The position numbers were made by a program, and so were the translations under genes. From positions 1,471,668 through 1,535,667 of the forward strand of contig JAQSEB010000155.1 of the NCBI GenBank assembly GCA_030063045.1: 64,000 nt of DNA, written 5' to 3'. The stretch is from Pratylenchus scribneri. Taxonomy: Eukaryota > Nematoda > Chromadorea > Rhabditida > Pratylenchidae. How positions within the stretch are numbered: position 1 is the stretch's first letter; the number at the start of each line of letters is the position of its first letter. Positions 29,917 to 40,461 of this stretch are shown here, in pieces. A model generated the notes under the pieces. It was not told the DNA's origin, searched no databases, and saw nothing but the letters and a program-made list of their open reading frames with translations.

Positions 29917-31465
29917 TCATTCATTCATTCATTTATTATATTAGCATTTTGATGGTAAAAATCATTTAAAGAAATTGAATGGATTGTAATTTTTATCACA
30001 AAAATTGTTGTTGTTGTTAGAAAGAAACCCGTGTCCGCGTTTTTATAGAAAAAATGTGTAAAATTCTATATTGTAAGTAAAATAAACATATTAAATAAAT
30101 TATACAATATAATTTTCGATTTTTATTACATTAATAATGTCAACGCGCATAAAATGTGAATTATTGGGAGAGTTTGATTTGACCATGAAGAGACTAGACA
30201 CATTTTGTTTTGAGGAGCAGATAATGGGTTAGATTAAGCCAAATGACCTCTAAATAATAGAAGGATTTGCTCTAGTGCATTGGGATTTGAACCGATTTCT
30301 GTTTGAATGCCACATATAATAAAATTCACCATTTCTTTCAACTGATTAATATATGATCTTTGATTTACAAGAAAAAATTTTAGATATGCATTATTAATAG
30401 GATTATAGTAAATTAAAAAGGTCATCAGAAAATACGAAAAAGGGCTTTTATGGATGAATTATGAAATTTTAAATCTTTTAGACTGGAACTAAAGCCTAAA
30501 ATATATTAAAAAAGAATTTTGAATCAATATGATATCGCGCACTTAAGTAGAAAAGTAATTTGCATTTGGTAAGCAATCGATTTTTATTTGAAGGTCACCC
30601 TCTAATTTTATTATAAAATTATAAAGGAATATAAGGAAAAGCTGGTGGAAAATTTTAAAGATTTAAAATTGGAAAATTTAAAAAATTTAAATTTTGAAAA
30701 TATCTGTTTTTTTCATCCAGTTAGTCAACCAAAGCTTACAAAAGAATAGACAATTATGGCTAATTCAGTCCTTTGGATTGGGAGTAAAAAATGAAAACAG
30801 CCTCAATAGAAGGAAATTGAACAAAGAATATAAGAAGGACGGATATCCCTTCGTGTTCGATATATCCCTATTTCCCAGTTCCCATTCCCACCGCCACTTT
30901 TTTCCTGATTCTTTCTAATGACTGCCCACTGCCCATATATATGTGTCCTTTATTTCTTTCAATTCCCTCAGTCAGTCAATAAAAATAATTGGCTAATTGA
31001 ATTTGACATTTTTGTTCAGAGCAGGAGATTCTTGGCTAAAATATAAAAATAAATTTCAATAGAATAAAGATCAAAAATATAATGACAAAAAAATAAATAA
31101 TGAGTAATGGATATACACATTTAAATAGTTTACCAAGGCTGCATTGTTTTTAATAATAAAATTAACTACAAGTAAATAACATAGCATCATTCAGTTTTAT
31201 TAATAGTTCATGTGTAATGAATTAGATTTATTATTTTTAATTCTTTTTGATATTTTAGGCATTACTTAAAAAAGTTGAAAATAATTTGTTGTTATCGTTA
31301 TATATATTTGAGTCAATTTTTTATGACGCATATGAAATACAATTATTAAAAAAAATTTACTCATAAGATCTTTTGCCAATAAAAAATCAAAGAAAATAAA
31401 ACGAGTGAAAATACTTTTTAAATACGAATAATTAATTATATAATACAAAAAGTAATTTGCCATTA
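29917..31465. other. Intergenic spacer
   Basis: Upstream of the IGDB-like gene and downstream of sad-1 (both minus strand). AT-rich; (GTT)n at about 30,004-30,020. Short open frames here lack codon structure or similarity. No RNA gene recognised. Confidence 0.5.
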
Positions 31466-34400
31466 CTAGAGATTTGTAGCCGAATTTTGTTGATTTGTTA
31501 TCTTTTTAAACATAAACTCGTTGCGGATGTTGACATCAATAGATCTGAAAAATTTTAATGATTAGAATCACATGGATTAATTTTTTTGCAAAAACATTTT
31601 GTTTAAGAAAAAATTAAACACTTCAAATGCAAAATGAGTTAAAAAGCAAAAATTTACTCCTTTTCCGATTCCAAAGCAAATACAGCAGATTGTACTCTTC
31701 TTTGTTGTTCGATTTCATTTTTTGTCGATATTTCATTGTTTAATTTGCTTCTTTTCTGGATCATCATGACATCGAATGCATCTTCTATGCTATCGTTATT
31801 TCCAGAAGAACAATCGCTGCTCCATGAAAATATACTAGCCTTGTGGTCTAATGAAGTATTTGACCTTGGGGCATTTTCCTCAAATTTCAGCTCTTGCTGT
31901 ACTGTAGATGGACCGCCCCAGGAAGCGACACTAGCTTTTTGTTTGGCCGGCATAAGTAGAGACGTTTTTCGACCTATATTTTAATTTTCACAAATATGCA
32001 AATAAATATATAGAACAGACGAGATTTTTCTTCCAAAAAACAGTCCCCTTGTTGTGATGGACTTCGATGAACATAAGAATTGTCGATTTTAAGATGAGAT
32101 GTAGTTGTACAAGAAAGAAAAGGCCGCAACACTTAATTAAGAAACAAAAATGCACAAAAATGCAATGTACAACATATTTTTTTGTTTGATTTAAATAGCG
32201 ACAATCAATGTTAGGTAAGCTTCAATAAAATATTTTAAAAAGCCAACCTGTTTTAGAGTTAGATGTACTATTTGCCCCCGTTGACTCGGCAAAAAATCCA
32301 CTTTCATCTTCAGCCAACTGGAAAATGCGGATATAAGGTGGTATAATTTTATTTTTGTTACAGGCGGATTGCTGTTTTGGGGCAAAAATGGTTTCTCATG
32401 TGAGGATGTTGATTGAAAATGTTCAGAAGAATCGGATCCGACAGAGGATTGAGAAGAGAGTTTACGAGGACGAACAAGAGTAGATTGTTGTAAACGGTGT
32501 TGTTCATTTCTAAAAAATTATAATATATTTAACGAATCTTTAAAAATAAAGTGCCTTTGTGAATTTTGAAGCACAGCTGAAAAATGTTCATAAAGACGCT
32601 TAAACCTGCGAACAGGACCTAAATGAGAAATTTATTAAATCGATGAGATTTATCGAGAAAAATAACTTGTGTTTAAAAGAATTTTTACTATTTTATTTAA
32701 ACGTAAAAATTACCAGAATGTAAGGTGAATTGAACAACATAAAAATCAAGTATATCAGATGCGGATGAATCTTGCGATTTTGGAGGAATTATGATATCGA
32801 CTAAAAGAATAGTTTAAAAATTAAAAATAATATTTAAAGCGAGACCTTGAAATTTGACACCTCTAGAAAAGCCAATATAAGGGCTTCTTTTATATTCAAC
32901 TTTGAAAGAATTTTGACCAATGACTGAATGATTCAATTCATGGATCTTGGTAAGCAATTTTAAAAAAGAATTACTCTCATAGCTACTTACTGTAAGAAAG
33001 AGTCGAATTAATTCAGCCTGATAATGGTTTAATAAATTAATTTTAAATTAACAAATAAATACTTTGATTTCTGGAAGTGTTTTATTTTCAACTGGAACAC
33101 ATTGAACATCATCTCGATCTGCTCCACTAATAGAAAGAGATCCAAAGAAAGACTTTTTGACGAGGCTAAATCAATTAAATATTTTAAAGCAATTAATATA
33201 ATTTATATGTCAACTCGGAAGTCGAATCAGAAATTCCATTGGAACCGTTAGTGCATTCCGAATCGGATTCGGTTCCAATACTACCATTGCCAACTGATTT
33301 TCGATGAAATCGAGGGGTGCCCAATATCGAATTTTTTATTGTATTTGATATTTTTGATCTCCACGGACCCGTTCCTTGAGTGGTTGAAGAGATTGAACTG
33401 GTTGAGGCATTCAGTTGGGAAGAATTTGTTGAAGCAATGGAATTTGATGATGAAGCAGCAGACGATGTGTTCATAGTTGTGGAAGAATATTGTTTTCTCG
33501 ATTCACTGGTTGAACCATTATGTGTTTTCTGCAACACATTATGCTGTTCATCTTTTCGAGATGCTCGATGCACGATTATTGGATTTACAGGTTGAGTGAA
33601 ATAATGATAATTGTTGGTTCTAGAAGTTGCTCCAACAGTTGCTCGATGTACTTTGATTGCACCCGGTATTTGTGTTTGACTTAGGGCAATTAATGCATCG
33701 GTTACTTGTTGACCAGAAGGTGCATTGCCTCGAGCAGAATAGAAAGATCGGGGAGATGCTTGAGGAGAATTATCCGGAGATCCTCCCAAGGAAGATTGTC
33801 TTATGCGGTATCTATTAGTAAAAATAAGTAAAAAATAATACGCGGAAGCGGAAACCAGCCTGTTTTTGCGTGGATTCATTGGCGAACCATCGGCTATCCT
33901 AGAGGGAGGGAGTTTCGGCTTACTCGTATCTATTCTTTTTCTAGGTGGATCATTAATTTCAAGGGTGGAATTGCGCAAAACGGCCTCTGGCTCGTCTTCT
34001 CTTAAAAATATTTTTTTTTATAAAAATCTAAAATTTATAACTTTGCTGGACGGCGCTTTTTTCGATCAAGTAAAAGAAAGTAGACCTAATTTAAAAATAT
34101 ACAAGAATAAACAATCGTATCATACAATTTTCTCGGTATTATGCTTGGTTGAAAGCAATTCAAAAATTAGCTTGTCCTTGTCTTTAAAACATCCCAAATT
34201 GTTCATATGTCTTGAAAATTTTATGTATTGATTGTTTAGTAAAAGCTGCCCACCGTAAAACATCAGGATCTATATTATCTTCGTTTGGTATGATGTGTGT
34301 CTCAACGATTTGAGCAACAGGAACTTCAAGCTCCAATTCTCCCTTATTTGGTCCGATTACCCTTAATACATAATAGTTTACAATAATACATTTATTAAGA

Positions 34401-36189
34401 TTTGCCATGGATGCTTGAAAACATCTTGTAATGAAATTCTCTTATTTGGATCAACGTCAATCATTGAACGAAGCAAATTTTGGCAATCATTTGGTACGAA
34501 ATGGGGAATGTGAAAAATGCCTTTTTTGACTTTTTCTAACAGATTCCGAAGATTATCGTCCTTAAAGAAAGTAAAAAATATATGATATTAATGATAAACA
34601 AATTTACGTCAAACGGAAGGGCCCCAACCAACCAATAGGGCATAAAGTATTACCTTGTTGTAAAAATAGAAAAATGTATTTAAATTAATTCAATTTATTA
34701 TACTCCGCAACTCCAAACATCTGCCTTCCGACCATCGTATTTTTCACCCTAAAGAATTGTGAATTATAATAATGAATTTAAAAAATCAAAACGCACTCTA
34801 ATCACTTCCGGACAAGCATAATGAGGAGAACCTATTTGAAAAAAACATTATACAAACTATTACTGTAAATAATTTACCACAACTAGTTTCTAACATTGAC
34901 CCTTCAACTTGTAAGGAGGCCATTCCAAAATCAGCAATCTAGAAAAGTAAAAATTATATTTGTCAAAGATGCTTGGATTAATTACTTTGATATTGTTGCG
35001 TTCATCCAATAATAAATTCTCAGGTTTCAAATCACGATGACTGGAGAGAAAATGGATATAATTTTTTGGATTGATCATACCAAATATTGTGTGCATGACA
35101 AAAATCTAGTGCAGAAATAATTTGTCGGAAAAATTTTCTAGCTTCTTTGGCCATAAGTCGTCCTTTCCTTACCAAATAATCAAAGAGTTCACCTTAAGGA
35201 AGTGATAATTTTAAAGTGCATTATAATAGCAATTTTTTACCTCCGGAAACATGTTCAAGTAAAAGATAGAGATATTTTTTGTTTTCATAAACATCATATA
35301 CTGAAATGATGTAAATAATAAATATATTAAAAAAACAACAAAAAGAGTTACATTGTAAAATGTTCGGATGTTCAATTAATTTCATTATAGCAATTTCGCG
35401 TTCAACCTTATTAAATTAATTATATAAATTATTTTCATTATTTCATCCTCAAAGAATCTACAAATATAATGTACTATTTTATCTATTGCTTCTGATTGAA
35501 CATTGTAGCGTGAAGAAACAAAAAAAACAAAACAAAATATTATGCCTTAAGGGATGTCATTTTTCCTCATTTAGGGCGAACGGTAGAAAAGAAATAGACT
35601 TTAAAGGAGGATTTAAGTGAGAAAATTCCCTAAATATCAGAATTCATCTATACAAATTTTAATATATTAATATTCCACTATTGACAAATAAGATATCATT
35701 TAAAGAACAAAGTTCTAACCATTCCCCTTCTTTTTTTATTAGACGAACCTTTTGAAGTACAGATTCATTGAGTTTCTCTTTGTTTACAATTTTTACAGCA
35801 ACTTTTTTGCCCGTAATGCAATGAGTACCAGTTTTAACAAGGCCTAGACATATTTTTAAAAAAATTCTAAAAATTTAAATACTCACCTGTTTGACCCTTT
35901 CCCAGTGTTTTCTCCAATCTATAAGCGCCTACCCATTGGATCTAGAAATTATCAAATTGAAAAGAATACCGTGATCAAGCAAAAAACCTGAGTAGGCATA
36001 GTTGATGCCAAAACAGCATTCGAACTAGCATTTATCAATTTTTGTTGAGTTGAATGGTTGTTTGCCATCACTTGAAGCAATTCTTGGTTTACCACTTTTA
36101 TTTTATCATTTAAATCATCTGTATGATAAAAATTACAATATCTAATTAAAAATAAGCTTACCAATAACTTCTTTTATGAATACAAACAT
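31466..36189 (-). CDS. sad-1: SAD-1 / BRSK serine/threonine kinase (AMPK-related, neuronal polarity)
   Basis: AMPK-related kinase that in C. elegans controls presynaptic differentiation and neuronal polarity. After a short N-terminal extension the kinase domain runs from about 35,935 to 34,390. It shows the Gly loop (LGKGQTG), the VAIK lysine (GKKVAVKIV), the catalytic loop ([12 protein letters not shown], across an intron), ADFGMASL, the activation loop with the LKB1-site threonine ([15 protein letters not shown]), and [22 protein letters not shown]-like segment follows ([19 protein letters not shown]). Next come the BRSK-type Pro/Ser linker ([35 protein letters not shown]) and the KA1-like C-terminal domain ([18 protein letters not shown] through FKVEYKRS). 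The tail continues in a Ser-rich region. A last exon at 31,543-31,466 (acceptor TTTTTCAG) keeps the frame and ends NQQNSATNL; without that splice the protein stops at 31,654. The start at 36,189 lies in a small exon joined in frame. Confidence 0.94.
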
Positions 36190-39100
36190 ACATTAATATT
36201 TGGAGAGTTCAATAAAAAATATATTTCCTTAATTTTTTAATGTGCTTTATATTTTTGTAGAATAATAAGTAAATCTAATAAATAAAATTAAAAAGGGTAG
36301 GGTATTGTTAACTGTACTTATTGAATATTTTATCATATTCCTTAGTTGATTATAAGGAAGTTGATGATTTCCCATCTTTCATGCACATTGTGATAATTGA
36401 AGGATGGTGCAAAAGAGGTGAAGTGGCTTTAGCAATGAGGGACTTTTCCCAGCGGGACATGAAGCATTCAATAAAAATATGGCACATCCAGAGGCCTGTG
36501 AGAGCCGGCTGAACCCAATAAGGATGAATGAGACGGGAGTAAAATTTGGGAATGTGAGAGAAACATGATGTCCCGAAAAGAGTGCTAGAGTCTATGTATA
36601 AGCATATATGCCTTGGCCATCTATTTGGCCTATTTCTCTTTCACTATTGATAAATGTGCCATTTGCAATGGTTTTAGTGGCTGTCCAAAGATGGAGAAAA
36701 ATTTTAGAGAGAGGTGAGGATAAAGCAGAGCACTTCCTTTCAACGACAAAAATTATCGAATGATGCTTCAAAATGAAGGATGGAAAAATGCTAAGTTTCA
36801 TAGAAGGAGCTTCTTGGCAATTGTATTCAGCTTTCTCTATATGTATGTGTTGATGTTTTAAAAAAGTGGATTTATTTATTTTTATTATCAAAATAATATA
36901 TATATATATTAATATGGAAATTTAAGGAATTATGGTTTTGTAAAAAATTAATATTAAATAATTTTGAAAATAAAATTTACATTTGCCAAAAATATAAGTA
37001 TTACTGTATCTATACTATTTATATCAACAACTATTTTTAATTTCATATTATTATTATTATTTCTTCAGCAGATGTGTTTTTTTATTCATTTTTAAAAAGT
37101 AGAACGATAAACTTCTTTTATGTTTTATTTTATTTTTCCATATAGAATCAATTGAAAAATTGAAGTTGTTTTATTTAATGTCCCATTCAAACTTTTAATG
37201 CAAATCAGAATAAAAGTGGCCCCTCTAATATGCAAATCTCATTCTCGCAAATTCATTGAGTGTGAATTATTTTGCTGATGAATTTCCAACCAATTTTTCT
37301 AGCATCCTATTTATAAAATAAAATATGAAGTAATTTAACATAAATTCCAATAATATAAAAGCTAAAATATAAAAATGCTTCGTAATTTTTCAATCCAGAT
37401 ATGCAATTTACATTAAAATTTATGCTTGTAAATGCATCTATCTGGTTTGAATAAAAGCGAATGCTATAAGTCCTTTTCAACAATATATTTAATTACAAAA
37501 CTCTGAACAGAAAGTGGTAAAATAAAAATTTTAAAAAATAATATTTAAATAATTTAAATGAAATTCGATTTTTAGTCTTACGCCCATTTATTTTTCTGCA
37601 AATCAATTCTTCGGCCTTCTCAACTCAGCTGTTCTTTCTATAGAGAAGGCCAAAATTAGGACTGAAAATGTGACTCAAAACTGCTGCTACGTGGCATGAA
37701 AGAGGCGAGAAAGAAAGGAGCTGTAAGAGAAATTGAAATGGATTTATTTAGTGACAACCGATGAAGAGTCGGAAAGAAAAAAAATATGATTGCGAGGTGA
37801 ACTTGGACCTTTTTGACAGCCGGTCGCCGGTCTAATAAAATGAACGCTACATACTAAATATCAGTCATCGCCGTTCATCTGTAAACAAAAACCGCACACA
37901 TAGGAGAGAAAATAATTTTAAAATGGAAAATTATTTAATCTTTTAAAAATTCCTATAAATGAAAGTTAATTTTTTTCCATAAAAATCATCTAATAAATCT
38001 ATCCTTATATGCACAGTGTTTTAGAAAATAGTCAAATTAAAAAATTTTTCGAACGCATTTACGGCAAAATGACGTATTCCAATTCCATTGTGGCTTTCTG
38101 AGAATAGTAGAAAAAAGTAGCTAATAGTCGAGAAAAGGAATAGACAAAACGAGAGGGATAGAAAAATATATTGCTCTTTACTCCATTCTTTCCTTGCCGG
38201 AACGGTTGGATGCGAACGTTTTTAGGAGCTGGCCGAATGGCTAACAGGGAATTTTTGTTTGTTTCTTCCAGCAGCTTATACACTCGCATGAAAAGCTTCA
38301 TAAAAGAGGTAAAGAAACCAATGAGCATTTGGTGAGAGCGAAAAGCGAATAAGGCTATAAAGAAAATGATAGAAATTGAATATTAAAATCAATTCTTGTG
38401 GCAATTTATTAAGAATTAAAATATTTTTACAAAAGATTTAAATCATAATTTACATTTTTTAATTTTATTTTTTAGATATAAAAAGGAAACAACACAATAA
38501 TTTATTATATTATTTATTTGTGAATATGCAGATGGCAGTGTTTTTAGCTGGTTGGGAAATTTTAAATGTACAACAGTTTATTAGCACTGCCTTCTGTTTT
38601 TTTAACAAATAAAAATCGGACATCAATTTTGTAGCAGCAGCAGGTCAATAAAAAGAACACTGCTTTGTTATTCAGCCTCAAAAAGTAAGTATAAATTTAA
38701 ATAACAAATTTTTAATTAAATCTAGATTTGCAAATTTAAAGGGGAAATACATTTACTCACTTCTTTCCAAAATGATGAATAGAGAAGGGAAGGAAAACTA
38801 ATTGTAATTTATAATGAAATAAAATTAAAGAGCCTTCAGGCAAATTTTTGGTTAATATTCTCTGTAATTTTTCTCAAATGAATTAAGATCTACTGTACCC
38901 TTAATTCACTCGAATTATTTTTTCTGATAGGCAATTTGTTCATCGATATATTCAAAATCTTTATTGATGCGGTATATTGGGCTGAAAAATTCGGATACGA
39001 GCGTAATTAAAATAATGTCTTTCAATTAGACAATATCCACAAATTTAGCGTTAAATAAAACATAAAAAAGATGCAGAAATATTTTCCTTCTCTTTATTTT

Positions 39101-39890
39101 ATTTTTTAGCATTTATTGGGCTTTATCCTAAAAATTTAATTTTTGAATAAAATCTAAAAATGTGGACGATGTTCAAAAAAATTTTTGATTAATAAGTTAA
39201 ATTTTAGAGAATTGTGGATAAACATTGATAAAAATATTAATTTTTCTGGAATGAAATCAGCAGATTGCAGATGATATTGTTTAGGCAAACAGCCATAAAT
39301 TTCCACAGCCAATCAATCGACAGAATAACTCGGTTGATCTTATTTTTAAATTTGAAAAATTGTTTCCTTCAGTGACTTTGTTTTGTTAACAATCAAAAAG
39401 AATGTTGTCCTTCATGCACAGCTAGTGATATAGAAAACTATCTACTTAGATTTAGAGTCTAAGTGCTAGAATTTGGATTTGGACGTATCGCTAGGATATT
39501 GATTAGCGTTAGGCTTTGAACTTATAACAATATAGAAGGCATATATACGAATTGATAAATGGATTAAAATAAAAGTATAACGATGATCGAAAAGGAGGCA
39601 ATTTATTCCGCTTTTTACTATTATAGTATATATAAAACCGATGAATGAATCGGATAAGAAGGATTAATTAACGAAATGCGTTAAATTGAGATAAGATAAT
39701 GGGATGTGATGAATAACTGATGAATAAAAAGAGAGTTGATGTGAGTAGAAAGCTAAATGAAGGTTGTAAGTAAGGATAAAAAAAACAATAGAAAAGTGGG
39801 AAAATAGTAAGAAATTAGAATGAATGGACTGGAATATTAACTAAAAAAACTAAAAAACAAAATAAACAAACTAGAGCTGTATAGGTGAAA
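36190..39890. other. Gene-free region between sad-1 and the satellite array
   Basis: About 3.7 kb upstream of sad-1 with no exon I can support. It contains TA runs (about 36,895-36,912) and a 7-bp inverted repeat at 38,534-38,591. At about 39,475-39,515 there is a patch (CGCTAGGATATTGATTAGCG, then TTAGGC) that faintly resembles the 19-bp sub-repeat of the array. Towards 39,900 the plus strand becomes increasingly purine-rich, as in the array. The sad-1 promoter should lie in the left part. Confidence 0.5.
38534..38591. other. Short inverted repeat (possible hairpin)
   Basis: GGCAGTG (38,534-38,540) and CACTGCC (38,585-38,591) are exact complements separated by 44 bases. The middle does not pair well, so a microRNA precursor is unlikely; reported only as a structure. 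Confidence 0.25.
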
Positions 39891-40000
39891 AGACGAAAAA
39901 AATTCAGAAAAAACTAAGAAAAAATTAGAATAGGAAATTAAGAAAAAAAAGAGAGCGATTAGATAGAGAGAAGAAGAAGAGGAAAAAAAAGAAGCAGACA
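39891..40000 (+). repeat. Diverged edge copy of the 697-bp satellite
   Basis: This stretch resembles the last part of the 697-bp unit but with substitutions and small indels. For example AGAGAGAAGAAGAAGAGG stands where full units have AGAGAGAAGAAGAGGAG, before the shared GCAGACAGGTAAGTG. Identity decays leftwards and the left limit is approximate. It marks the array boundary, where homogenisation has stopped. Confidence 0.6.
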
Positions 40001-40001
40001 G

Positions 40002-40200
40002 GTAAGTGTATGATTAGTGGGGGATACTGTAGAAAAAATGGGCGAATAGGTAAGGAATTTAGGGGCTATGGTTAGGATAGGGGGCCTGGGGATTACTGTT
40101 GACAAAAGAAAAAGAAAACTAAGATAGATTAGAAAAACCAGAGGAAATTAGAGAAAAAATAGCCATTAGATATTGGCTAGAAAAATTTTAAAAATTTCAG
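40002..40200 (+). other. Splice-donor/acceptor-like pair in each satellite unit (first unit)
   Basis: ACAG followed by GTAAGTG is an almost perfect U1-type donor at 40,002. AAATTTCAG at 40,192-40,200 matches the nematode acceptor consensus. They would define a 199-base intron in every unit if the G-rich strand is transcribed. This is pattern evidence only. Confidence 0.35.
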
Positions 40201-40298
40201 ATAAGCCAATAGGTATCGAATTAGCCAATGGATATCGGCTTACCGCATAGGTATGGGCTAAGCGCTAGGGTATGGGCTAGGGTTAGGGGTTAGGGTTA
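40161..40298 (+). repeat. 19-bp degenerate sub-repeats grading into TTAGGG (first unit)
   Basis: Within each unit 19-bp blocks follow one another: AGCCATTAGATATTGGCTA (40,161), then AGCCAATAGGTATCGAATT (40,204), AGCCAATGGATATCGGCTT (40,223), ACCGCATAGGTATGGGCTA (40,242) and AGCGCTAGGGTATGGGCTA (40,261). These lead directly into GGGTTAGGGGTTAGGGTTA (40,280). Copies become progressively more G-rich and TTAGGG-like from left to right. The same block recurs every 697 bp. Confidence 0.8.
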
Positions 40299-40320
40299 GG
40301 GTTAGGTAGGTAGGTAGGGG
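40266..40320 (+). other. G-rich TTAGGG block, G-quadruplex candidate (first unit)
   Basis: TTAGGG at 40,283, 40,290 and 40,296, with CTAGGG before and TTAGG plus three TAGG steps and a final GGGG after. More than four G-runs of at least three, with loops of 3-4 bases, satisfy the usual quadruplex pattern on the plus strand. A second G-rich patch (GGGGCTATGG through GGGGGCCTGGGG) lies at about 40,062-40,091. Both repeat in every unit. Confidence 0.85.
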
Positions 40321-40436
40321 ATAAATTTTGAAAAATCAAAAAAAATCGAGAAAAAATAAGAAAAATCGTGAAAAAACATGGAATTTCCCTAGGCAATTTT
40401 CAAAATAAAAAAGGAAAAAATTTAAAAAAATTCGCT

Positions 40437-40461
40437 CTGGCCAGCCTGACGGCATGGCCAG
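40437..40461 (+). other. Conserved GC-rich hairpin in each satellite unit (first unit)
   Basis: CTGGCCA-GCC pairs with GGC-A-TGGCCAG: a 10-bp stem with one bulged A and a TGAC tetraloop. It is the only GC-rich palindrome in an otherwise A-rich half of the unit, and it recurs at 697-bp intervals. It could be a protein-binding site or an RNA structure. Confidence 0.75.

Noticed and set aside
33380..33595. Plus-strand open frame rich in Glu/Val
   Set aside because: Antisense shadow of the Ser-rich linker of sad-1.
36321..36512. 63-codon plus-strand open frame
   Set aside because: No similarity, isolated, lies in the presumed sad-1 upstream region.
38059..38328. 89-codon minus-strand open frame upstream of sad-1
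   Set aside because: No domain, biased composition, no splice context; within AT-rich noncoding DNA.
38534..38591. microRNA precursor
   Set aside because: Only the 7-bp ends pair; the arms lack the continuous duplex expected of a pre-miRNA.
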